The notes below the pieces were generated by a model. The model was given only the letters and a program-made list of their open reading frames with translations. It did not search any database and had not been told where the DNA came from. Source: Planctomycetaceae bacterium (lineage in GTDB: Bacteria > Planctomycetota > Planctomycetia > Pirellulales > Pirellulaceae). Taken from it: a stretch of DNA of 64,000 bases. Position numbers and translations under genes: made by a program. Within the stretch, counting starts at the first letter, position 1. Each line of letters starts with the position of its first letter. This document shows, one piece after another, positions 35,296-43,935 of this stretch. The stretch is taken from contig JAEUIQ010000001.1 in NCBI GenBank assembly GCA_016794985.1, positions 1 through 64,000 of the forward strand. The letters are read 5' to 3'.

Positions 35296-37170
35296 ATGAA
35301 TGACTTGACCATGTCACTTGCCACCGACCAACCTTCGCGCCGCACTTTGGCGATCCTAGGTCAATTGGAAGCCGCTTTTGATAGTTCGCTAGGAATTTGG
35401 CAGAATCCTGCCAAGGTACCGGGTGGCTGGACTTGGTTTGATACGCAGCGGTCGGAGGGTCAATCCTTCGGGGAAAACCTCGGTCCGCGAATCTATAAAT
35501 GGTTCGACCAATTGGTTGTTGAAGGTGCCGGTGGCGCGAAGCTGTTGCGATTGTCCGCCGATCAAGCGATTGTGGCAGCTGTTTCGGAGTCAGAATTTGG
35601 CGAGCCTGAAATTGTCGGGGGACCCGTTCACCTGGATCCGTGGCACTTGGCGCAGACCTCGGCCTCCTTGGCAGTAGAGCATGCCAAACAGGCCGAGAGT
35701 GAAGAAATGCTGGAACACTACGCCACGCGTTTGTCGGCCAGTTTCGAAGAGCTGTGTTTCCTGCGCCGACTTTCAAAGCATGTGGACTACTGTGTCGCTG
35801 ATCGTCCGCCGGCTGAAGTCGCGTTGGCGATCTTGCCTGAGATGCGACAGCTGATCGAAGTCGAAGCCCTTTGCATGATGCAGGCGACCCGCGATGAAGC
35901 CACGGGCAAATTCCGACCTCGCAGAATTACGGGAATCGCTGGTGACCTTCCCTTCGAAGAAAAAGTTTGCTGCCAAGTCATCGACCAACTAGGCAATTCC
36001 AATCGCCGAGTGCTGGTCAAAAACTATTGTGGGGAACTGGGCCGCGCTGAAATTGCTCGGGGCGAGTTCGTGCCGGCTGGACTGAAATCTTTGGTCGTGG
36101 CGCCCGTCGAAAAAGACGGCGTTTTATTCGGGTGGCTGGTGGGTATCAACAAACAAGTCAATGGCCCCGTGACTTCATCGCCACTGAATTCTCTGGGTCA
36201 CGACGAAATCGGATCGATGGAGGCGACACTGTTGGAAGCCTCGGCGCTGATGTTGGGCTCCCATGCGAACAACCACCATCTGTTTCAAGATCTGGAACAG
36301 TTGATCATCGGAATCACACATACGTTGGTGGGAGCGATTGAAGCTCGCGACGCTTACACGTCAGGTCATAGCGATCGAGTCGCGATGATGGGGCGTGCCT
36401 TGGCTAACAAGCTAGGGCTGAGTCGCGATGAATGCCAAGACATCTTCTTGTGCGGGTTGCTACATGATATCGGCAAGATTGGCATCCCCGACCATATTCT
36501 GCAAAAACCGGGACGATTGACGGATGAAGAATTTGCTGCGATCAAAACGCATCCCGAAATCGGTGCCCGCTTGCTGCGTGGACTCCGACCGCTCGAGAAA
36601 TTGCTGCCGGGCGTTTTGCATCATCACGAATCGGTCGATGGTTCGGGTTACCCGCACGGATTGAAAGGCGATGAGATTCCATTAATGGCGCGGATCTTGG
36701 CCGTCGCCGACTCGTTCGATGCAATGACCAGCGACCGCCCGTACCGCAATGGAATGCCCTTGGCCAAAGCCGAATCCATCCTCCGCGAGGGTCGTGGCAC
36801 CCAGTGGGATGCCGATGTGATCGATGCCTTCTTTGCGGCTCAATCCGACCTGGAGCGAATTTGTCAGCACTACAAGCGACCAGCTCCGGCGGAACTGCCT
36901 GTCCCTGCGGCAGCTTCCGCAGCAGTGCCTGTCCCCAACCCGTCCGTCGCGGTGTCTGTCCCCAACCCGTCCGTCGCGGTATCTGTCCCCAACCCGTCCG
37001 TCGCGGTGCCTGTCCCCACGTTGTCGGTTTCGGTGTCTGTCCCCACCTTGTCGGTCGGCATCGCTGCCATTTCGGGAGCGACCACCGAACCGAGCACTTC
37101 GGAACTTGGCGCCGCGCCGGCTCCGGTTGTGCTAGCTCCCGCCACTGCCGAGGCCACTGCCACCGTTTGA
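35296..37170 (+). CDS. HD-GYP domain protein with GAF-like sensor and repeat-derived tail
   Basis: The HD-GYP domain (about 340-500) is complete: HSDR, the HD pair in LLHDIGKIG (near 390), HHHESVDGSGYPHG (near 441) and RILAVADSFDAMTSDRPYR. Such domains usually hydrolyse cyclic-di-GMP, a regulator of pili and surface life. Residues about 120-330 look like a GAF-type sensor (PEMRQLIEVEALCMM, LKSLVVAPVEKDGVLFGWLVG). From about residue 535 the protein is a Val/Pro/Ser tail of 9-residue units (VPVPNPSVA-like) encoded by 27-bp repeats of the TGTCCCC array that continues beyond the stop. So the C terminus seems to have been extended by repeat growth. It is divergent from the pilus-like cluster and upstream of the secretin gene. 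Confidence 0.9.
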   Translation: MNDLTMSLATDQPSRRTLAILGQLEAAFDSSLGIWQNPAKVPGGWTWFDTQRSEGQSFGENLGPRIYKWFDQLVVEGAGGAKLLRLSADQAIVAAVSESEFGEPEIVGGPVHLDPWHLAQTSASLAVEHAKQAESEEMLEHYATRLSASFEELCFLRRLSKHVDYCVADRPPAEVALAILPEMRQLIEVEALCMMQATRDEATGKFRPRRITGIAGDLPFEEKVCCQVIDQLGNSNRRVLVKNYCGELGRAEIARGEFVPAGLKSLVVAPVEKDGVLFGWLVGINKQVNGPVTSSPLNSLGHDEIGSMEATLLEASALMLGSHANNHHLFQDLEQLIIGITHTLVGAIEARDAYTSGHSDRVAMMGRALANKLGLSRDECQDIFLCGLLHDIGKIGIPDHILQKPGRLTDEEFAAIKTHPEIGARLLRGLRPLEKLLPGVLHHHESVDGSGYPHGLKGDEIPLMARILAVADSFDAMTSDRPYRNGMPLAKAESILREGRGTQWDADVIDAFFAAQSDLERICQHYKRPAPAELPVPAAASAAVPVPNPSVAVSVPNPSVAVSVPNPSVAVPVPTLSVSVSVPTLSVGIAAISGATTEPSTSELGAAPAPVVLAPATAEATATV

Positions 37171-37862
37171 TCCCAAGTCTTCGGGACCCAGGGTCTGTCC
37201 CCAAGTTGTCCTTTGCGGTGTCTGTCCCCACCTTGTCCGTCGGCATCGCTGCCATTTCGGTGTCCGTTGCGGCGTCTGTCCCCACCCAGTTCGTCGCGGT
37301 GTCCGTCGCAGTGCCTGTCCCCATGTTGTCCGACGCAGTGCCTGACCCCCATCGACCGCTGACGCTGTGCCTGACCCCCATCGACCGCTGACGCTGTGTC
37401 TGTCCCCCATTCCTGTCGGCGACGGTTCTGGTGTCTGTCCCCGTTCTTGTCCGGCCCAGGTGCCTGTCCCCGCTCGGTCTTGGTGTCTGTCCCCGTTCGG
37501 TTCCCTCGCAGTGCCTGTCCCCATGCTGTCCCCTGTCCCCATGCTGTCCTTCGGTTGTCCCTGCCCAAGTGCCTGTCCCTGCCCAAGTGCCTGTCCCCGC
37601 GCGGTCTCGTCCCCGCCCAAGTGCCTGTCCCCGCGCGGTCCTGCCCAGGTGCCTGTCCCCGTGCGGTCTCGCCGCGCGGTCCTACCCAGGTGCCTGTCCC
37701 CGCGCGGTCTTGGTGTCGGTCCCCGTTCGGTTGTCCTGCAAAGGTGCCTGTCCCCGCGCGGTCCACTCCTGCCCAAGTGCCTGTCCCCGCGTCGCCCACC
37801 CAGGTGCCTGTCCCCGCCCAAGTGCCTGTCCCCGCGCGGTCTCTCGCGCGGTCCACTCGATG
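36895..37862 (+). repeat. Dense TGTCCCC repeat array
   Basis: About thirty copies of a G(T/C)G(C/T)CTGTCCCC core lie in one orientation. On the left they sit in 27-bp units (GTCTGTCCCCAACCCGTCC-type, in frame with the HD-GYP gene). On the right the spacing is irregular at roughly 20-50 bp and the cores are joined by CGCGCGGTC or CCCAAGTGC/CCCAGGTGC spacers. A 34-bp CATCGACCGCTGACGCTGTG-containing pair lies at about 37352-37400. On the minus strand the core reads GGGGACAGGCAC. Open frames across 37171-38126 on both strands are products of the repeat. Confidence 0.9.
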
Positions 37863-38187
37863 CTAGCCAACGTTGTTCTGTACCGGCGAGTTTTGGCGGC
37901 CTCGCGTGGCGGTTCGGCTTTCAACGATCACTCCGTGCCAGTGTCGGGCGTGCTAGCTCCACCCTCAGAGGAAGCCGAGGCAACCGCTTTGTCCAAATGG
38001 CTGATTGAAAGATGGGATGTCTGCGCAAACAGCGCAATTCGCAGCAAATTTGCCGCCAGGTTTTCTTCAGTTCCACCTAATCTTCCTCCCGCCATAAAGC
38101 CGATGTTTTCGCTAGACCCTGCTTAGTCGGCAAACTTTAACACGCGCCGACCGAGCAGCCAGCAAGACCCCAACACAACTGGATTAT
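37863..38187. other. Leader region of the secretin gene
   Basis: Non-repetitive DNA between the repeat array and the secretin ATG. No gene is supported; a weak ribosome site precedes the ATG at 38188. Confidence 0.35.
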
Positions 38188-40212
38188 ATGACTCATCGGG
38201 CATGGACGACCGAGTATCACGCTCGGCGGAAGCTGCGGGGAAGCTTTTCGCCCGCCCATGCTCTGTTTGTGTCTTTGGTGCTAGCAATATCGGTCGGCTG
38301 TGTCAGCGACAATCCTTGGACCAGCGATACTACCGTGCGCGTCGACCAACCGGTTATTCCAGCTCAGGTCGGCCCGTCTCCACTGGCGTCTTCGACTCCC
38401 GAACGTCCAGGCTCGTCCACGGCTTCTCCCCTCCCTGCACGGAATGCGACAGCTGAGCAGCGACTGGATCCCAACTCGACCGGTTCGCTGATTTCATCTA
38501 CTTCCGTTCCTCGGGAATTGGAGCGCGCTGCCTACGTCTACGAACCTCCCGTCGAGCTTGCGATACCGCCTCAAGATCAACTTCAGAGCGCCTTGGAGGC
38601 TGCCAAGGTCGATCAATCCAAGTTCTTGCCAGTATTGCAAGACGCCCTCAAAAACGGCAATGCGACGGAGAGTCTATCTCAGCTGGTTGCGCCGCAAGGT
38701 TCGGCCCTTGATCCCCAAGCCGTCGCGCAAGAGTTGGTCGGCCAAATTCAAAACTTGCCGCAAAAGAACGTCCCGTCGTCATCACCCGCCACGGCTTCGC
38801 GGTTAGTCCCCGGCGATTCCGGCATGACGATATCATCGATGGGCAGTTCTCCGCCCCAACAAATGGAGTTGGCTCTGGCACCGACTCAACTGCCGGCAGG
38901 TTCCGTGCGATCGACGGACGGCTTGGTGACCATTTCCGTGCGCGACACACCGTTGCATGCCTTGTTGGCTGCGGTCGCTGAACAACAGGGATTGAGTATT
39001 GTGGTTCCATCCACATTAAATGTTAGCATCACCGTAACGCTCCAACCGACCACGCTTGAGAATGCCTTGGATGCCATCATGGCGGTCAGCAACTGTTCTT
39101 GGTCGCGCACCAACGACGTGATCTACGTCACATCGATCGATAAAGAGACGCCACAGAATTTTGTGACTCAAGGGCGGGTCGTGAAGGTGTTCAACTTGAA
39201 TCACGTATCGGCCAAAGATGTCGAGACCGTCGTGACCGGCCTGCTCTCACCGGTTGGTCGAGTCTTCTCCAAAGAATCGGCCGCCGACAACAAACTAAAA
39301 TCCGTCGAGCAAGTTGTGGTTGAAGACTTGCCAGCCTATGTCGCTCGGGTTGCCGACTACATTGCGCAAGCCGACCAGGCTCCCTTGCAGGCGCTGGTTG
39401 AGGTGCGATTGTTGCAAGTCCGCTTGGCCGACGAGAATGCCCATGGTGTCCAGTTGGAACAATTGGCACGCGGGGCCGGTCCCGAAGTGTGGTTAAAGAC
39501 GCAAACGTTTAGTGATGCTGCCAACCCGGGTGCCATTTTTACGGTTGGCGGCTCGCACTTCGACAAAGTTATGGACTTGTTGGCGAAGACCACCGACTCG
39601 AAAACCCTGGCTTCACCACGCTTGTTGATGACCAACGGCCAAGAATCCAAATTGCAAATCGGCAGCCGCTTGGCTTTCTCGACCAGCACGACCACCGAGA
39701 CCGCAACGGTACAAGCGGTTGAGTTTTTGGATGTTGGCACCGTTCTCACGGTGACTCCGCAAATCGGCGAGAACGGCTTTATCTTGATGAAGATCAATCC
39801 CAAGGTTTCCACCGGCGAAATTGACCCGATCACCAAATTGCCGAACGAGGATACCACCGAACTAAACACCACGATCTTGATTCCCGATGGGCACGGGGTG
39901 ATCATCGGCGGGTTGATTCAAGAATCCGACATCGAACGACAAACCAAGGTTCCCCTACTGGGCGATCTTTGGTTGATCGGTCGGCTGTTCCAGCGACGAA
40001 CTTTCAATCGGGAGCGGACCGAAGTGATCGTGGCTTTGATGCCTCGAATTGTGAACAACGACCTATCGCCCAACGCCAAAGATTTTGAGGATCTCGGCCG
40101 TGTCGATATGCCGCTGCTCACCCCCGAGTTGCAGTCTGCCCCTCGCCCCGAACCAACCCTTCCGGACGCGATCCGCAAGCCAATTTGGCCGAAACGCCCC
40201 TTGTGGCGCTGA
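38188..40212 (+). CDS. Secretin (GspD/PilQ family), lipoprotein
   Basis: Outer-membrane gate of type II secretion/type IV pilus systems. The 674-residue protein has a signal with lipobox SVGC (Cys38), a long Ser/Pro/Gln-rich segment, an N0/STN-like domain near 245-345 (VRDTPLHALLAAVAEQQGLSIVV), an N1-type domain (RVVKVFNLNHVSAKDVETVV) and the secretin C-domain from about 440 with TNGQESKLQIGSRL, GTVLTVTPQI, LIPDGHGVIIGGLIQE and VPLLGDLWLIGRLFQRR. A complete multimerising core suggests it is functional. It lies outside the minus-strand pilus-like cluster, but nothing else in the window would need a secretin. Confidence 0.93.
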   Translation: MTHRAWTTEYHARRKLRGSFSPAHALFVSLVLAISVGCVSDNPWTSDTTVRVDQPVIPAQVGPSPLASSTPERPGSSTASPLPARNATAEQRLDPNSTGSLISSTSVPRELERAAYVYEPPVELAIPPQDQLQSALEAAKVDQSKFLPVLQDALKNGNATESLSQLVAPQGSALDPQAVAQELVGQIQNLPQKNVPSSSPATASRLVPGDSGMTISSMGSSPPQQMELALAPTQLPAGSVRSTDGLVTISVRDTPLHALLAAVAEQQGLSIVVPSTLNVSITVTLQPTTLENALDAIMAVSNCSWSRTNDVIYVTSIDKETPQNFVTQGRVVKVFNLNHVSAKDVETVVTGLLSPVGRVFSKESAADNKLKSVEQVVVEDLPAYVARVADYIAQADQAPLQALVEVRLLQVRLADENAHGVQLEQLARGAGPEVWLKTQTFSDAANPGAIFTVGGSHFDKVMDLLAKTTDSKTLASPRLLMTNGQESKLQIGSRLAFSTSTTTETATVQAVEFLDVGTVLTVTPQIGENGFILMKINPKVSTGEIDPITKLPNEDTTELNTTILIPDGHGVIIGGLIQESDIERQTKVPLLGDLWLIGRLFQRRTFNRERTEVIVALMPRIVNNDLSPNAKDFEDLGRVDMPLLTPELQSAPRPEPTLPDAIRKPIWPKRPLWR

Positions 40213-40477
40213 TTCGACAAACTTGGGCCTCGAGTCAGCCTGACTGCGACTCGCCGCCATCTTGAAACTGGCCAGAATCTCTAAGGCTGCGTGGCTGTGG
40301 GAGCGGGTTTCGCTGTGGCTGGTGATTCTGTGAATTCTACGTAGAATAAGCGAGTTGGTTTGAAACCATTTGGACGCTGAGGAAGTAGACCTCAACCGCA
40401 GCGGTAAACCGCTGTCACGTCCGGGGGCAATCCTGCGTTGACTCGAATCGCATACTCTTTTATCCCAAGGATACTTT
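40213..40477. promoter_or_regulatory. Intergenic palindromes upstream of the M28 peptidase
   Basis: Two perfect palindromes stand out: TTCTACGTAGAA (about 40334-40345) and CAGCGGTAAACCGCTG (about 40399-40414). They could be operator sites or RNA hairpins; no regulator can be named. Confidence 0.3.
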
Positions 40478-42445
40478 ATGGTCATGGTCTTAGCCCATCG
40501 GCATTCGCCACCAAACTGTGGGAACTTTGGCTCCGGGAGCCGATGGCGTTGGGTGGTTTCGAGCGTCATGTCGAGCGCCTTGCTGGCTTGTTCCTGGACT
40601 GCCGATCTGCGTGCCCACGATCATACTGACGGCACGTCCCACGAAACGGCGACGGCGACCACCGAAAACACCGCCTTAGAACGGTTTACGAACGATGTCA
40701 CCTATCTAGCCAGTGATGAACTAGGTGGACGCGACACCTTTTCTCCCGGCGCCGAGATGGCTGCACAGTACATCATTCAAGACTTCAAGAAGTATGGATT
40801 GAAGTCGGGTGTTGCAGACGGCTCGTTTCGCCAACCGTTTCAAATTGAATTGGGTCAGAACCTCAACTCGGCGACCGCTTTCTTAGGATTCTATGGCGGC
40901 GAGCAACAACTCACGATGAGGTTGGACGAACATTACAAGCCGCAGCTAGTCGGTGGCTCTGGTTCGGTCGCTGGTGAGTTGGTGTTTGTCGGCTACGGCA
41001 TTGACGACCCTGAGCATAACTTTCAAGAGTATGCTGGTGTGGATGTCACCGGTAAAGTCGTGGTCATGTTACGACGTCAACCTGTTTTCGAAATCGAAGA
41101 TTCACCCTACAGCGGTGATGAAGTTGTCGAGCAAGCCTATATTCGCAGCAAAGTCGCCGCCGCCAAGGATCGCGGTGCCGTCGGTATCGTGTTCGTCAAC
41201 GATATTCGCACGGCCCCCAGTGGCGAGGATGCAACGTTGGAAAACTCCTCGGCCTTCGGTGATCGTGAGCTGGGTTTGCCGTTTGTCATGATTTCTCAAG
41301 CGGCCTTCAACCAATTGTTGCAGGCGTTTCCCTTGAAGGACAAAGACGGCAACCCGGTTACCGACCTCACGACCGCCTCGAAGTTGATTGATTCCAATGC
41401 CGCTCCTTTGTCGCAAGCGATGTCGGGCTCGGCCAAATACTCGGCTACGTTTGAAGATCAAAAAGGCTGGGGCTACAACATTGTAGGCGTGGTCGAAGGT
41501 GAAGGGCCGTTGGCCAACGAAACGATCGTGGTCGGTGGACATTATGACCACATTGGAATTGGCAGTTTCGGTTCGCGGGCGCCAGGACGATTCGGAGAAG
41601 TCCATAATGGTGCTGACGACAATGCGACTGGAACTGCGGCGGTCATGGAGCTAGCGCGACGCTTTGCTCAAGCAACAAAGAAGCCAGCCCGACGAATGGT
41701 GTTTATTGCCTTCAGTGCGGAAGAACGTGGCTTGTTGGGCGCTTATCACTATTGTGAGAACCCGATCTTCCCGCTTTCTTCGACGGTGGCGATGATCAAC
41801 TTCGACATGATTGGTTATTTGCGGAACGACAAGCTCGTTATTTACGGGACTGGCACGAGCAGCGTCTTTGATCCCGTGGCCGAACAAGCCAACGCCGAAG
41901 CCAAGCTGCAATTGGACAAGATTGCCGCTGGTTTCGCCGGCAGCGACCACTTGCCGTTCCAACAAAAGGGAATTCCTGCCGTCTTTTTTCACACTGGGCT
42001 GACACCGGTTTATCATACACCGGACGACAAGACGGAACTTTTGGATATGGCCGGTGGTGTGCGGGTGATCGATTACACCGAGAAGTTCTTGGACCAATTG
42101 TTGGCCACGGAAAAAATCGAATTTCAAGGTGGCAGCGGTGAACGACGGGCTCGTCCGGCGTACTTGGGAGCCCAGATGGACTTCGAAAACATCACCGAGC
42201 AAGGTTTGACGATTCGAGAAGTAACGGCAGGTTCGCCGGCAGAGCAGGCTGGCATGAAGGCCGGCGACGTGATCACTCAAATCGACGACAAGCCGATGCG
42301 TTCGCGTGAGGACATGACAAATTTCCTCCGTGAAAAGCAACCGGCTGACAAAGTCACAATCAAGTTGGTCCGCGAGGGTGGCGAACAAGTCTTCGAAGTC
42401 ATCTTGGGCCAAGGCGGGCGTCGCCGCGCTACCGAACGCAATTGA
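40478..42445 (+). CDS. Secreted M28-family aminopeptidase with PA and PDZ domains
   Basis: A 655-residue exported metallopeptidase. Residues about 27-48 (SSVMSSALLACSW) are the signal, perhaps a lipoprotein signal. A protease-associated insert lies at about 165-290. The M28 core has the two-zinc ligands in order: His355 in VVGGHYDH, Asp in HNGADDNATG, Glu pair in FSAEERGLLG, Asp in INFDMIGYL and His in VYHTPDD. A PDZ domain (about 560-645: GLTIREVTAGSPAEQAGMKAGDVITQIDDKPM) ends the protein. AAGGA seven bases before ATG 40478 supports the start. Likely role: degradation of peptides at the cell surface. Confidence 0.93.
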   Translation: MVMVLAHRHSPPNCGNFGSGSRWRWVVSSVMSSALLACSWTADLRAHDHTDGTSHETATATTENTALERFTNDVTYLASDELGGRDTFSPGAEMAAQYIIQDFKKYGLKSGVADGSFRQPFQIELGQNLNSATAFLGFYGGEQQLTMRLDEHYKPQLVGGSGSVAGELVFVGYGIDDPEHNFQEYAGVDVTGKVVVMLRRQPVFEIEDSPYSGDEVVEQAYIRSKVAAAKDRGAVGIVFVNDIRTAPSGEDATLENSSAFGDRELGLPFVMISQAAFNQLLQAFPLKDKDGNPVTDLTTASKLIDSNAAPLSQAMSGSAKYSATFEDQKGWGYNIVGVVEGEGPLANETIVVGGHYDHIGIGSFGSRAPGRFGEVHNGADDNATGTAAVMELARRFAQATKKPARRMVFIAFSAEERGLLGAYHYCENPIFPLSSTVAMINFDMIGYLRNDKLVIYGTGTSSVFDPVAEQANAEAKLQLDKIAAGFAGSDHLPFQQKGIPAVFFHTGLTPVYHTPDDKTELLDMAGGVRVIDYTEKFLDQLLATEKIEFQGGSGERRARPAYLGAQMDFENITEQGLTIREVTAGSPAEQAGMKAGDVITQIDDKPMRSREDMTNFLREKQPADKVTIKLVREGGEQVFEVILGQGGRRRATERN

Positions 42446-42485
42446 CCGATGTCTCGGTTGTGACCGTCGGAATGTCTGATTTCAT

Positions 42486-42526
42486 ACTCCGAGCAGTCGC
42501 CGTGGCTGTTCGGAGTCATTTTTTTT
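42486..42526 (+). terminator. Intrinsic terminator after the M28 peptidase
   Basis: ACTCCGA...TCGGAGT with an inner CAG/CTG pairing (42486-42516) is followed by CATTTTTTTT. It ends 12 bp before the purD start, so purD needs its own promoter within or before the hairpin. Confidence 0.8.
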
Positions 42527-42538
42527 GAGTGCAATTAC

Positions 42539-43852
42539 ATGAACGTGTTGATCATAGGCAATGGCGGGCGAGAACATGCTTTGGCTTGGAAAATCAAACA
42601 AAGCCCAACCGCCGATCGAGTTTTCGTCGCGCCCGGTAACGCGGGTACGGCGATTGATGCCGAGAACGTGCCGTTGGCCATGGGCGATTTTCCGGCCTTG
42701 ATCAAGTTTGCCAAAGACAATGATGTGGGTTTGACCGTCGTCGGTCCGGAAGTGCCGCTGTGCCAAGGTTTATCGGACGCGTTTCGCAAAGCGGGGTTAC
42801 TGGTCTTCGGCCCCTCCGCCGACGCTGCCCAGTTGGAAGGCAGTAAGACGTATTGCAAGAAGATTTTGCGAGCCGGCAACATCGATACGGCGCGACATTG
42901 GCGATTCACCTCGGGCGAACAGGCCATTGAAGAACTGCGCACGATTCATGCGGACAAGCCGGACGATGTTCCTCTGGTAGTGAAAGCCGACGGTTTGGCA
43001 GCGGGCAAAGGGGTGGTCGTTTGCCAAGATTTGGCCGAGGTCGAGGAAGCAATTCACGCGATCGCGATCCGCCGCGAATTGGGCGATGCCGGGGAATCTT
43101 TCCTCTTGGAGGAAAAGCTCGTGGGGATCGAAGCCAGTGTCCTGGCGATTACCGATGGTAAAGCCATCTTGCCGTTGCCGCCCGCCCAGGACCATAAAGC
43201 GGCCTACGACAACGATCTGGGGCCAAACACCGGCGGTATGGGCGCTTACTGTCCAAGCGTCGACATCGATCCACCGTTGCTTGACCGAATCACCGAAGAA
43301 ATTTTGGTGCCAACCATTCACACGATGAAGCGGCAAAACAATCCCTTTTCTGGTGTGCTATACGCGGGATTGATGCTGTGCGCCAAAGGACCGAAAGTCA
43401 TCGAGTTCAACGTTCGCTTTGGGGACCCGGAATGCCAACCCGTCCTGATGCGGTTGAAAAGCGATTTGCTCGAGATTTTGTTGGCGACCGCCGAAGGTCG
43501 ACTGGGCCAGATCGAGTCACCGGTATGGGATACGCGACCGACCGTTTGTGTCGTCATGGCCAGTGACGGTTACCCGGGTTCCTATCAAACGGGTCATGTG
43601 ATCACTGGACTGGATGCAGCCGCTAAATTGCCCGATGTCAAGATCTTTCACGCTGGGACAAAACTAAATGAGCAGGGCCAAGTGATAACCGCTGGTGGAC
43701 GCGTGTTGGGCGTGACTGCGATCGGCGACAATATCGCGCAAGCCAAGCAGCGCGCTTACGAAGCCATCAAGCTCGTTCGTTGGAAAGGCGCTTGGTGCCG
43801 CAAAGACATCGCCGATAAAGCGATTCAAGTTCCCTTGTTAAACGAGGCATAG
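42539..43852 (+). CDS. purD: Phosphoribosylamine-glycine ligase
   Basis: Second enzyme of purine synthesis: ATP-dependent joining of glycine to 5-phosphoribosylamine. The 437-residue ATP-grasp protein starts MNVLIIGNGGREHALAWKI, has GPEVPLCQGLSDAFRKAGL, the ATP-grasp loop VVKADGLAAGKGVVVC, the metal site VIEFNVRFGDPECQPVLMRL and the signature NTGGMGAYCP. All are intact and length is normal. No other pur gene is adjacent. The start follows a terminator hairpin by 12 bp, leaving almost no leader and no good Shine-Dalgarno sequence. Its stop overlaps the extended frame of the DUF1501 gene, but that gene's real start lies 84 bp on. Confidence 0.97.
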   Translation: MNVLIIGNGGREHALAWKIKQSPTADRVFVAPGNAGTAIDAENVPLAMGDFPALIKFAKDNDVGLTVVGPEVPLCQGLSDAFRKAGLLVFGPSADAAQLEGSKTYCKKILRAGNIDTARHWRFTSGEQAIEELRTIHADKPDDVPLVVKADGLAAGKGVVVCQDLAEVEEAIHAIAIRRELGDAGESFLLEEKLVGIEASVLAITDGKAILPLPPAQDHKAAYDNDLGPNTGGMGAYCPSVDIDPPLLDRITEEILVPTIHTMKRQNNPFSGVLYAGLMLCAKGPKVIEFNVRFGDPECQPVLMRLKSDLLEILLATAEGRLGQIESPVWDTRPTVCVVMASDGYPGSYQTGHVITGLDAAAKLPDVKIFHAGTKLNEQGQVITAGGRVLGVTAIGDNIAQAKQRAYEAIKLVRWKGAWCRKDIADKAIQVPLLNEA

Positions 43853-43935
43853 TGCCGAAGCTTTGGCTCGAAAAAAGTCGGCCCGCCGAGTACAATCCAT
43901 CAGGGGCGTCGTTGTTAATGTTGGGAGGTCATCGA

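Noticed and set aside
36895..37862. CRISPR array
   Set aside because: Repeat core is too short, spacing irregular, spacers themselves repeated, and no cas gene nearby.
36542..38126. Several 100-330 codon frames on both strands in the TGTCCCC array
   Set aside because: All are translations of the repeats (Pro/Val/Cys or Gly/Thr/Asp-rich) with no signals of real genes.
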